A stretch of 6,617 nucleotides of DNA from an uncultured Oscillospiraceae bacterium (lineage in GTDB: Bacteria; Bacillota; Clostridia; UBA1381). Under the pieces are notes generated by a model. It saw only the letters and a program-made list of their open reading frames with translations. It was not told where the DNA came from and did not search any database. Positions 1 through 5,976 of this stretch are shown here, one piece after another. The translations under genes were made by a program, and so were the position numbers. Where the stretch lies: assembly GCA_946531785.1 (NCBI GenBank), contig CAMNAT010000127.1, positions 1 through 6,617 of the forward strand, read 5' to 3'. How positions within the stretch are numbered: position 1 is the stretch's first letter; each line of letters opens with the position of its first letter.

Positions 1-1
1 T

Positions 2-2938
2 ATATTAAATAATGAGGATGGCGAGCCGTATCTCGAGGTGCTTGCGACTCCCGCAAAGGCGGTAGTGGTAGGTGCGTCGTCCAAGACGATAAATGGCTCA
101 TCGTATAAATACAGACTGCGTATGAACGGTGAGGGCACGCCGGGCGATGACGGTAATCGCTGTGTAAAGATGATCCCGAAATATGCTGGTTCTCTTACGG
201 TAGATTTCGGTCATTCGTCATCGAGCGGTCCGTCAAGACTACTTTATCTTAAGCAGGGTGAGGATCTGCAGGAGTACGAGATACTCGCATCAAAAACAGA
301 TGAGGCAAGATTTATCATTGATGGCGGCGAGCCGATATTCCTGTATGGCAGCGGCGATCTGGGATTTTACGGGATAAAGTATGTTCCCGGTGATATTGCA
401 ACTCCTGAGCCGGAGGGCGGTATTGAGGATCCGGACCTTGCAACGGATGCCGATGCTGCGGCATTAAAGATACAGGCGATAAGCCAGAAGTCGATCTATT
501 ATGATATACCTCTCGCCAGGTATGGATCTAACGGTACAACTATAACATGGGAGAGCAGCAACCCGAAGTATCTTGATGTTCAGATGGTATCGTCTATCAA
601 GCGCAACTATACCGGAGTTGTGACACGCCCCGTAGAGGGTGATGAAAATATCGTAAACGGCGGTGTTCCGGTAACACTTACAGCAACGGTCTCAAAGGGT
701 GATGTCAGCAAAACGAAGGTCTTTGATGTATCGGTAAGGACATGGAATCCAAATGTTTATTATAACAACTTCCAGCAGGATGTCGGAATGCCGGCGGACG
801 GCAAATTCAAGGCGATAGAGGACAATGTCGTGCCGGCGACGACGGAGCGGTACGACAGAAACCTTGACGACGGCGAGACACATTGGCGCTGTGAGCCGTT
901 CAGAGGCATCAGATGCGACACGCTTAACGATTCGCGAGCGCTTGTTGACTTCAATCATAATGATGTTGACACTGCGGCATATTTTGACAAGAGAATAATG
1001 TCGACCTCAGGCAAGACATGGGGTGATCCGAGGGATTCACATAATGAGGATGAGAACTTTGTATTCTATTACAGTGAATACAACCCTTATGGCGGCTCAT
1101 CGACCATACCTATGTGGATAACCCTTACCGACAAGAATACCGGCGAGGCTCCCGAGGGTATCGTAATGATGACGATGGATATATGCGTGCTCAACGGCTA
1201 TAACCAGTGCAACTTCGGACTTGCAAACTCAAAGCCCTCGCAGATGTGCCGCTTCATGATCGGTGCGGATCACGGCAAGGCATTCGCCGGTGCTGATTAT
1301 GATTATACAGGCGGTGGATATATAAGAGCCTTCAACGCAGAGGCATCTGTTGATTTTCTCGGCGGTAAGAGCGGATATATTGTTGAAGAGGGTAAGTGGG
1401 TCAAGGCGATAATGATCGCAAACTCCGACAGCCATAAGTGGGATCTTTACTTTGATGGTATGCAGATAGATACAGGTCTCAACTTCAGAAATGCCGAGGA
1501 TAAGGTATCTAACTTTGAGTTTGTTCTTAACCGTAACTATCCGCGTCTTTCAAATAACGATCCGATAGCGGTCTATCTGATAGACAACATATATGTTGAG
1601 AACATAACAAATGACTATTCAACAAGCTATTGGGATGATCTGGGCATAGATTCTCTCGAATATGACAAGGATACGGATAAATACTCTGTTGAGTCCGGGA
1701 AGCAGTTCCTCCTGCAGTATCAGGGAACGGACGGACTTTCGGGCAACTTCATAAACTGGTCATCGTCTAACTCCAAGGCTTTGTCAGCAAAGGCTCAGAG
1801 AGTTCCGGTAGAGGACCTCAAAAAATACGGATATGCCGATGAGGATATCGCGGCGCTGAAGGCAAAAGGCTCGGATGATGTATCCGTTGTCGTAGCGACT
1901 GCCGGCGATGTCACGAAGGAAACAGCGGTAACGCTCAGGGCAGTCATGGAGGTAGGCGAGGATGAGCTCGAAAAGGATTTCACAGTCATCGTGAAGCCTG
2001 TATCGGACGCGACTCCCGCGCCGACCGCAAGACCGAACACTACACCTAAACCGTCATTCGGCGGAGGAGGCGGCGGTGGCGGCGGCGGTGGCGGCGGAAG
2101 CATAGCTTCCTCTGCGACCACAGCGGCAGTTCTTTCTGCCACAACGGCACCGGCTGCGGGTCCGCAAGCGCCTGATGCTGCGGCGACTCCTGAGGTATAC
2201 AGGGGCGAGAGCATATTCCCGGATCTCGTAAATGCAGAGTGGGCAAGAGACCAGGTAATGTATCTCTATGAGCAGGATGTTGTAGACGGATACGACAACG
2301 GAATATACGGTGTCGCGGATAATGTGACCCGTGAGCAGTTCGTGAAGATGATCTTCAATGCGCTGAACATAAAATTATATAAGAACGAGGTGACCAGCTT
2401 TACCGATATCGAAGAGGGCTCATGGTATGAATACTATGTAGAGACCGCAATCAAGTTCGGTATAGTAAACGGAATCTCGGATACGGAATTCGGCACAGGC
2501 CAGCACATAACCCGTCAGGATATGGCAGTCATAGCGAAACGAGCTGTTGACTATGTGAATGCCGGCGGTGAGCTGGAGGAGAATGCGACAGAAGCACCTG
2601 ACGCGGAGGCTGAAACGGAAGAGCCGGCAGAGGAAGCCGAAACGGAAACACCTGAACCGGCTGAAACAGAAGCTCCGGAGGCAGAAGCTGAAACAGAGGC
2701 GGCTGCGACCGAGGAGCCGGAGCCCACTGAGGTACCGATAGAGGAGCTCATAGCGCGGCTCAGCTTTGTTGATAACAGTGATATCGCGGACTACGCGATA
2801 GAGGCAGTTGCAAGAATGACAGCCGGCGGCATACTTGTCGGTAACGACGAGGGGGCATTCCTGCCGCGAAAGAATTCGACAAGAGCTGAAACAGCAGTAA
2901 TGATCTATCGTATAATGATGGATCAGTCAAATAAATAA
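2..2938 (+). CDS. SLH-anchored modular surface protein, pectin-associated (5'-truncated)
   Basis: The frame is open from base 2 with no stop and no convincing start, so this is the C-terminal 978 residues of a longer protein. The GTG at 38 is an internal valine without a ribosome binding site. Modules in order: a beta-sandwich (about 38-390) ending in FYGIKY, like modules attached to bacterial pectate lyases; an Ig-like domain of the degenerate 'aBig' type (about 434-740, ITWESSN); an aromatic, Asn/Asp-rich jelly-roll-like region (about 755-1617); a second Ig-like domain (about 1640-2003, INWSSSN); a Thr/Pro/Ala/Gly linker (2004-2215); and three SLH domains (2216-2930) each with a TR motif. 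SLH domains bind pyruvylated wall polymers, so the protein should sit on the cell surface. No catalytic motif is visible; an enzyme domain may lie upstream. The stop is 22 nt before a GH28 gene, which supports a pectin role. The module names are my recognition and were not searched. Confidence 0.93.
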   Translation: MLNNEDGEPYLEVLATPAKAVVVGASSKTINGSSYKYRLRMNGEGTPGDDGNRCVKMIPKYAGSLTVDFGHSSSSGPSRLLYLKQGEDLQEYEILASKTDEARFIIDGGEPIFLYGSGDLGFYGIKYVPGDIATPEPEGGIEDPDLATDADAAALKIQAISQKSIYYDIPLARYGSNGTTITWESSNPKYLDVQMVSSIKRNYTGVVTRPVEGDENIVNGGVPVTLTATVSKGDVSKTKVFDVSVRTWNPNVYYNNFQQDVGMPADGKFKAIEDNVVPATTERYDRNLDDGETHWRCEPFRGIRCDTLNDSRALVDFNHNDVDTAAYFDKRIMSTSGKTWGDPRDSHNEDENFVFYYSEYNPYGGSSTIPMWITLTDKNTGEAPEGIVMMTMDICVLNGYNQCNFGLANSKPSQMCRFMIGADHGKAFAGADYDYTGGGYIRAFNAEASVDFLGGKSGYIVEEGKWVKAIMIANSDSHKWDLYFDGMQIDTGLNFRNAEDKVSNFEFVLNRNYPRLSNNDPIAVYLIDNIYVENITNDYSTSYWDDLGIDSLEYDKDTDKYSVESGKQFLLQYQGTDGLSGNFINWSSSNSKALSAKAQRVPVEDLKKYGYADEDIAALKAKGSDDVSVVVATAGDVTKETAVTLRAVMEVGEDELEKDFTVIVKPVSDATPAPTARPNTTPKPSFGGGGGGGGGGGGGSIASSATTAAVLSATTAPAAGPQAPDAAATPEVYRGESIFPDLVNAEWARDQVMYLYEQDVVDGYDNGIYGVADNVTREQFVKMIFNALNIKLYKNEVTSFTDIEEGSWYEYYVETAIKFGIVNGISDTEFGTGQHITRQDMAVIAKRAVDYVNAGGELEENATEAPDAEAETEEPAEEAETETPEPAETEAPEAEAETEAAATEEPEPTEVPIEELIARLSFVDNSDIADYAIEAVARMTAGGILVGNDEGAFLPRKNSTRAETAVMIYRIMMDQSNK
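38..390 (+). other. Beta-sandwich, carbohydrate-binding-like module
   Basis: This is the first module visible in the truncated surface protein. It contains a P-x3-G-x3-V-D segment with its proline codon at 176, a PSRLLYL strand, and the closing FYGI at 365-376. The same landmarks occur in the exported protein that starts at 5890. Modules of this look are commonly attached to bacterial pectate lyases and pectin esterases. Sugar binding is inferred and not shown by any residue I can point to. Confidence 0.55.
755..1617 (+). other. Jelly-roll-like (LamG/concanavalin-type) region of the surface protein
   Basis: About 288 residues lie between the two Ig-like domains. The second half has the rhythm of a concanavalin-like beta-sandwich: GKWVKAIMIANS, then WDLYFDGMQIDTG, then a closing YLIDNIYVENI. 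This pattern (W-V-K, x-Y-x-D-G, I-D-N-I) is common in LamG-like sugar-binding or scaffold domains. The first half, rich in Asp, Arg and aromatic residues, I cannot assign. It could be a binding module or an uncharacterised catalytic domain. Confidence 0.5.
2060..2098 (+). repeat. GGN trinucleotide tract encoding 13 consecutive glycines
   Basis: Thirteen glycine codons (a mixture of GGC, GGA and GGT) follow a Thr/Pro-rich segment and precede an Ala/Thr-rich one. Together they form the flexible linker between the sugar-facing modules and the wall-binding SLH domains. Gly-rich spacers before SLH triplets occur in other Clostridia surface proteins. The tract is in frame, and gains or losses of whole codons would leave the protein intact. 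Confidence 0.95.
2216..2930 (+). other. Three SLH wall-anchoring domains, the last two separated by an acidic insert
   Basis: SLH1 (about 2216-2395) begins FPDL and carries VTREQ, with its TR codons at 2327-2332. SLH2 (about 2399-2560) begins FTDI and carries ITRQD, TR at 2510-2515. SLH3 (about 2765-2930) begins FVDN and carries STRAE, TR at 2879-2884. The TR motif is the conserved ligand-contact motif of SLH domains that bind secondary cell wall polysaccharide. All three copies keep it, so the anchor looks functional despite the roughly 60-residue acidic insert between copies 2 and 3. Confidence 0.93.
2609..2698 (+). repeat. Degenerate 24-27 nt repeat encoding AETE units in the SLH insert
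   Basis: The 12-base unit GCNGAAACNGAR, encoding Ala-Glu-Thr-Glu, occurs at 2609, 2636, 2660 and 2687, so the period is 27, 24 and 27 bases. It is the core of a Glu/Ala/Pro/Thr-rich, strongly acidic segment at about 2569-2750. The segment is probably disordered and probably grew by in-frame duplication. Confidence 0.9.
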
Positions 2939-2944
2939 TGACCC

Positions 2945-2950
2945 GGAGGA
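2945..2950 (+). promoter_or_regulatory. Ribosome binding site of the GH28 gene
   Basis: GGAGGA lies 10 nt before the ATG at 2961. It occupies most of the 22 nt between the two genes, leaving no room for a promoter or terminator, so the GH28 gene is probably translated from the same message as the gene before it. Confidence 0.85.
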
Positions 2951-2960
2951 ACGAATAATA

Positions 2961-4322
2961 ATGACAAGTGTACACAGCTTTCTGAATGTTGTTAATTACG
3001 GAATAGTTGGTGACGGTGTCACCAATAACACTCAGAAAATAAGAGAGCTCATAGAGCTTGCCGAGAAAAACGGGGGAGGAACTATATACTTCCCCCCGGG
3101 CAAATTCCTTACAGGCACGATAGAGCTTAAAAGCGATATGACGCTCTATATCGACAGCGGAGCATATATCATGGGCAGTCCCGACCCCGAGGACTACCCG
3201 ATGATAACAAAGGAATCGCTCCCGGGCTATAACCGCGAGGGACATTCGGGACTTATAAAGGCGATGAACGCCGTAAATGTAACGATAACCGGGCGCGGTG
3301 TTATAGACGGACAGGGCTATTACTGGTGGGATAACCCCAAGAATGAGCATCGTCCGAGAGCTGTGCAGTTTATAAACTGTACGAATGTGCTTATTGAAAA
3401 TATAAGCATAATAAACTCTGCAATGTGGACGGTGCATCCGATCTGCTGCTCGAATGTGACCATCAACTGCGTATCGATAAAGAACCCGGCTACATCGCCG
3501 AACACCGACGGTATCAACCCCGAAAGCTGCCGTCATGTGCATATCTCAAACTGCACGATCGATGTCGGCGACGACTGCCTGACGCTGAAATCGGGCACCG
3601 AGGATGACGAGTTCCAGAAGCAGTATGCGTGTGAGAACATCGTTATCACAAACTGCACGATGTTAAACGGTCACGGCGGCGTAGTTATCGGCAGCGAGAT
3701 GTCGGGCGGCGTTAAGAATATCACCATCGCAAACTGCGTATTCAACGGCACAGACCGTGGTATAAGAATAAAGACACGCCGTAAGCGCGGCGGATATATC
3801 GAGGATGTTATCATCAGCAACATCATCATGACAAAGGTGCTTGTGCCGTTTGTCATCAACGGCTACTACCAGTGCGGCGCGGGCGTGAGAGAGGACGATA
3901 TGTCCCTGTTCAGCCTTGAAAAGCTGCCGGTGGAGGATAACACACCGAGCATCAGCAACATCATCATGGCAAACATCCGCGCGACGAATGTTACCGCGTC
4001 GGCAGGATACATATACGGAATACCGGAGTGTCCGGTATCGGGTCTGTCGATAAGCAACTATTCAGTTGACATGGTAGACACCGATGAGGAGCTCAAGGAT
4101 AAGCCGATAATGGCGTTCCACGCTCCGTATACGCGCGGCGAGGGCTTCTACTGCACTAACATTACCGATTCCGTATTCAGGAATATATCCGTAAAGGTAA
4201 TAAACGGACCGGGTATGGAGATCGAGAATGCCGAGGATGTGCAGATATCTTATATCAGATATAAGGGACCTGAAAAGCCCGTAAAATTGCACTATGGTGC
4301 AGACGTTAAAATTTGGCACTAA
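2961..4322 (+). CDS. GH28 polygalacturonase-type hydrolase, probably cytoplasmic and exo-acting
   Basis: 453 residues, complete, forming a right-handed parallel beta-helix. The N-terminus (FLNVVNYGIVGDGVTNNT) is the usual start of a GH28 fold. All four family motifs are present: NTDG at 181-184, GDD at 203-205, GHG at 237-239 and RIK at 269-271. The expected catalytic aspartates are therefore D183, D204 and D205, with H238, R269 and K271 binding substrate. GH28 enzymes invert at alpha-1,4-galacturonosyl bonds or related linkages. There is no signal peptide and no upstream in-frame start that would add one, so it should act on imported oligogalacturonides. Its size and cytoplasmic location recall the Thermotoga maritima exo-polygalacturonase PelB. 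It has 13 cysteines, several at matching positions in successive helix coils. Rhamnogalacturonan or xylogalacturonan hydrolase activity is possible; sequence alone does not decide the substrate. Confidence 0.95.
   Translation: MTSVHSFLNVVNYGIVGDGVTNNTQKIRELIELAEKNGGGTIYFPPGKFLTGTIELKSDMTLYIDSGAYIMGSPDPEDYPMITKESLPGYNREGHSGLIKAMNAVNVTITGRGVIDGQGYYWWDNPKNEHRPRAVQFINCTNVLIENISIINSAMWTVHPICCSNVTINCVSIKNPATSPNTDGINPESCRHVHISNCTIDVGDDCLTLKSGTEDDEFQKQYACENIVITNCTMLNGHGGVVIGSEMSGGVKNITIANCVFNGTDRGIRIKTRRKRGGYIEDVIISNIIMTKVLVPFVINGYYQCGAGVREDDMSLFSLEKLPVEDNTPSISNIIMANIRATNVTASAGYIYGIPECPVSGLSISNYSVDMVDTDEELKDKPIMAFHAPYTRGEGFYCTNITDSVFRNISVKVINGPGMEIENAEDVQISYIRYKGPEKPVKLHYGADVKIWH
3812..3968 (+). repeat. 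Pair of 19-nt direct repeats within the GH28 gene
   Basis: The same 19 bases occur at 3812-3830 and 3950-3968, both in frame and encoding ISNIIM (residues 285-290 and 331-336). They fall on equivalent strands of two beta-helix coils 46 residues apart. Repeated coil structure explains them best, although identity at the DNA level is stronger than the protein alone requires. Confidence 0.85.
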
Positions 4323-4334
4323 TTGAGACAGGAT

Positions 4335-4338
4335 GGAG
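4335..4338 (+). promoter_or_regulatory. Ribosome binding site deciding the GH43 start
   Basis: GGAG lies 6 nt before the ATG at 4345. It overlaps the upstream in-frame ATG at 4333, which has only a weak GAG five bases ahead of it. This favours translation from 4345, giving 508 residues instead of 512. The four extra residues (MENN) do not affect any domain. Confidence 0.65.
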
Positions 4339-4344
4339 AATAAC

Positions 4345-5871
4345 ATGAATTTGCAAGGTAAATGGATCGCTGATCTCGGTAACGGATATTACAAGAATCC
4401 GGTGTTGTATGCTGACTATTCGGATCCGGATGTGATCCGTGTCGAAGATGATTTCTATATGACGGCATCGAGCTTTACATATGTACCGGGCTTGCCGATC
4501 CTTCATTCAAAGGATCTGGTGAACTGGGAGATCATAAACTATGCCGCGCGGCGTTTGCAGCCGGTATATGACACGCCTCAGCATGGCTGCGGCGTGTGGG
4601 CACCTTCGATACGCTATCATGACGGAAGGTTTTATATCTACTACGGCGATCCCGACCTTGGGATAATGATGACCTCGACCAATGATATATACGGCGAGTG
4701 GGACCCGCTCACCTGCGTATTTGAGGGCAGGGGATACATTGACACATGCCCGTTGTGGGATGACGACGGCAGGGCATACATCGTCCACGGCTACGCAAAC
4801 AGCCGTTGCGGGATAAAGTCAAAGCTCGGACTTTTCGAGATGACTCCCGACGGCAAAAGGGTGATAAGCGAGGACAAAATAATTTTTGACGGAACCATCA
4901 GTCACCCCACATTGGAGGGACCGAAGTTCTATAAAAGAAACGGCTATTATTACATAATGGCTCCTGCCGGCGGTGTGCCGACAGGCTGGCAGACCGTTCT
5001 GCGCTCAAAGAGCGTAGATGGTCCTTATGAGGACAGGATCGTCCTTCGCCAGGGACTCACCGACATAAACGGACCGCACCAGGGCGGATGGGTTGAGCTT
5101 GAAAACGGCGAAAGCTGGTTCATGCACTTCCAGGATGTCGAGGTTGCGGGACGGATAATACACCTGCAGCCGGTGCGCTGGATAAACGACTGGCCTGTAA
5201 TGGGTGAAAATGCGGATGACGGGTTATGCGGACAGCCTGTTATGAAGCATAAGAAGCCCGGCGTGGGGAGCGAATATCCGGTAACGACCATAGCGACCTC
5301 AGATGATTTCTCATCTGATAAGCTTGGTCTGCAGTGGCAGTGGCAGGCGAACCCGGGAGAGGGCTGGTCGTCACTTACCGACAATCCCGGCCATTTGCGG
5401 CTCTTCGCCAGGGCGCGCGGCGCGGCATGGGAGCTTCCCAATGTCCTCACGCAGCTTTGGCAGGCGCCCTCGATGACAACGACCGTTAAGGTCGATATCA
5501 GCAAGGGCACAGGGGACTGCAAGGCGGCGCTCGGCGTTATAGGTCTCAAATACGGCTATATAGCGCTGCGCGATGACGGAACGGTGATGTTCGTAAAGGG
5601 CGACAGCGAGACAGGAAACGGCACTGCCCGTGAGGAATGTATAGCGGAGAAGATCATAACCTCGACCTCGGCATATCTGAGGACAGAGGTGGTCGCGAAG
5701 CAGAATGCTTATACCGCGAAGGTCATCTGCTCATACAGTCATGACGGCGTGCATTTCCATGCTCTCGGTGAATTTATGGCAAAGCAGGGTAAATGGGTAG
5801 GCGCAAAGCATGCCATATTCTGCGAGGGAGAGGGCGGCTATGCCGACTTCTCGGAATTTATAATTGAATAA
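4345..5871 (+). CDS. GH43 beta-xylosidase / alpha-L-arabinofuranosidase-type enzyme
   Basis: 508 residues from the chosen start. An in-frame ATG at 4333 would give 512; the numbering here uses 4345. The five-bladed propeller catalytic domain occupies about residues 15-305. Its three family acids are visible: base D27 in SDPDVI, pKa-tuning D133 in YIDTCPLWDDDG, and acid E191 in LEGPKFY. The GPHQGGW and HFQD / HLQPVRW segments resemble GH43 subfamily 12/10 enzymes. From about residue 318 (DDFSSDKLGLQWQW) a C-terminal beta-sandwich of the GH43_C2 type follows, which usually helps shape the active site. There is no signal peptide, so it probably acts in the cytoplasm. It starts 22 nt after the GH28 stop. 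Members of these subfamilies remove xylose or arabinose from plant cell-wall oligosaccharides. In this setting the likely substrates are side units of imported pectic fragments, but xylosidase and arabinofuranosidase cannot be told apart here. Confidence 0.94.
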   Translation: MNLQGKWIADLGNGYYKNPVLYADYSDPDVIRVEDDFYMTASSFTYVPGLPILHSKDLVNWEIINYAARRLQPVYDTPQHGCGVWAPSIRYHDGRFYIYYGDPDLGIMMTSTNDIYGEWDPLTCVFEGRGYIDTCPLWDDDGRAYIVHGYANSRCGIKSKLGLFEMTPDGKRVISEDKIIFDGTISHPTLEGPKFYKRNGYYYIMAPAGGVPTGWQTVLRSKSVDGPYEDRIVLRQGLTDINGPHQGGWVELENGESWFMHFQDVEVAGRIIHLQPVRWINDWPVMGENADDGLCGQPVMKHKKPGVGSEYPVTTIATSDDFSSDKLGLQWQWQANPGEGWSSLTDNPGHLRLFARARGAAWELPNVLTQLWQAPSMTTTVKVDISKGTGDCKAALGVIGLKYGYIALRDDGTVMFVKGDSETGNGTAREECIAEKIITSTSAYLRTEVVAKQNAYTAKVICSYSHDGVHFHALGEFMAKQGKWVGAKHAIFCEGEGGYADFSEFIIE

Positions 5872-5872
5872 G

Positions 5873-5879
5873 AAGGAGG
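5873..5879 (+). promoter_or_regulatory. Ribosome binding site of the exported protein gene
   Basis: AAGGAGG is a near-perfect Shine-Dalgarno sequence ending 10 nt before the ATG at 5890. It is the strongest of the three seen here and starts one base after the GH43 stop codon. The 18-nt gap holds no terminator, so the operon continues. Confidence 0.9.
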
Positions 5880-5889
5880 AGATAACATT

Positions 5890-5976
5890 ATGAGAATCAA
5901 AAAACTATTGTCTTTTCTGACAGCGTCAGCAGTGGTCGCATCGACCATGACAGCATTCACCTTTACGGCAGATGCT
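5890..5976 (+). other. Signal peptide (Sec, signal peptidase I type)
   Basis: The first 29 codons have a basic start (R2, K4, K5), a hydrophobic core and the A-D-A motif at residues 27-29, with alanine following. No lipobox cysteine is present, so the protein should be released or retained by other domains and not lipid-anchored. This is the only complete N-terminal export signal in the window. Confidence 0.9.

Noticed and set aside
38..40. GTG as the start codon of the first gene
   Set aside because: The frame stays open upstream to base 2, no ribosome binding site precedes the GTG, and it falls inside a continuing protein without a signal peptide, although the protein must be exported.
2609..2698. 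CRISPR-like array
   Set aside because: The repeat units are 12 bases, degenerate and fully in frame with a coding sequence, with no unique spacers of constant size; this is a protein-level repeat.
2551..2751. Open frames in both orientations across the acidic repeat
   Set aside because: Repeats with a period divisible by three keep all frames open. The alternative products are monotonous Ser/Ala or Arg/Lys sequences without starts supported by ribosome binding sites.
2939..2960. A promoter or terminator between the SLH protein and GH28 genes
   Set aside because: The 22-nt gap is mostly taken by the ribosome binding site; there is no hairpin followed by a T-run and no space for -35 and -10 boxes.
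2760..3542. A 260-codon open frame on the minus strand
   Set aside because: It lies opposite the end of the SLH protein and the GH28 gene, covers the NTDG motif, has no ribosome binding site or recognisable domain, and its product has the composition expected of an antisense shadow.
5025..5549. A 174-codon open frame on the minus strand
   Set aside because: It is antisense to conserved GH43 segments, rich in Ser and Pro as expected from reading the coding strand backwards, and resembles no protein family.
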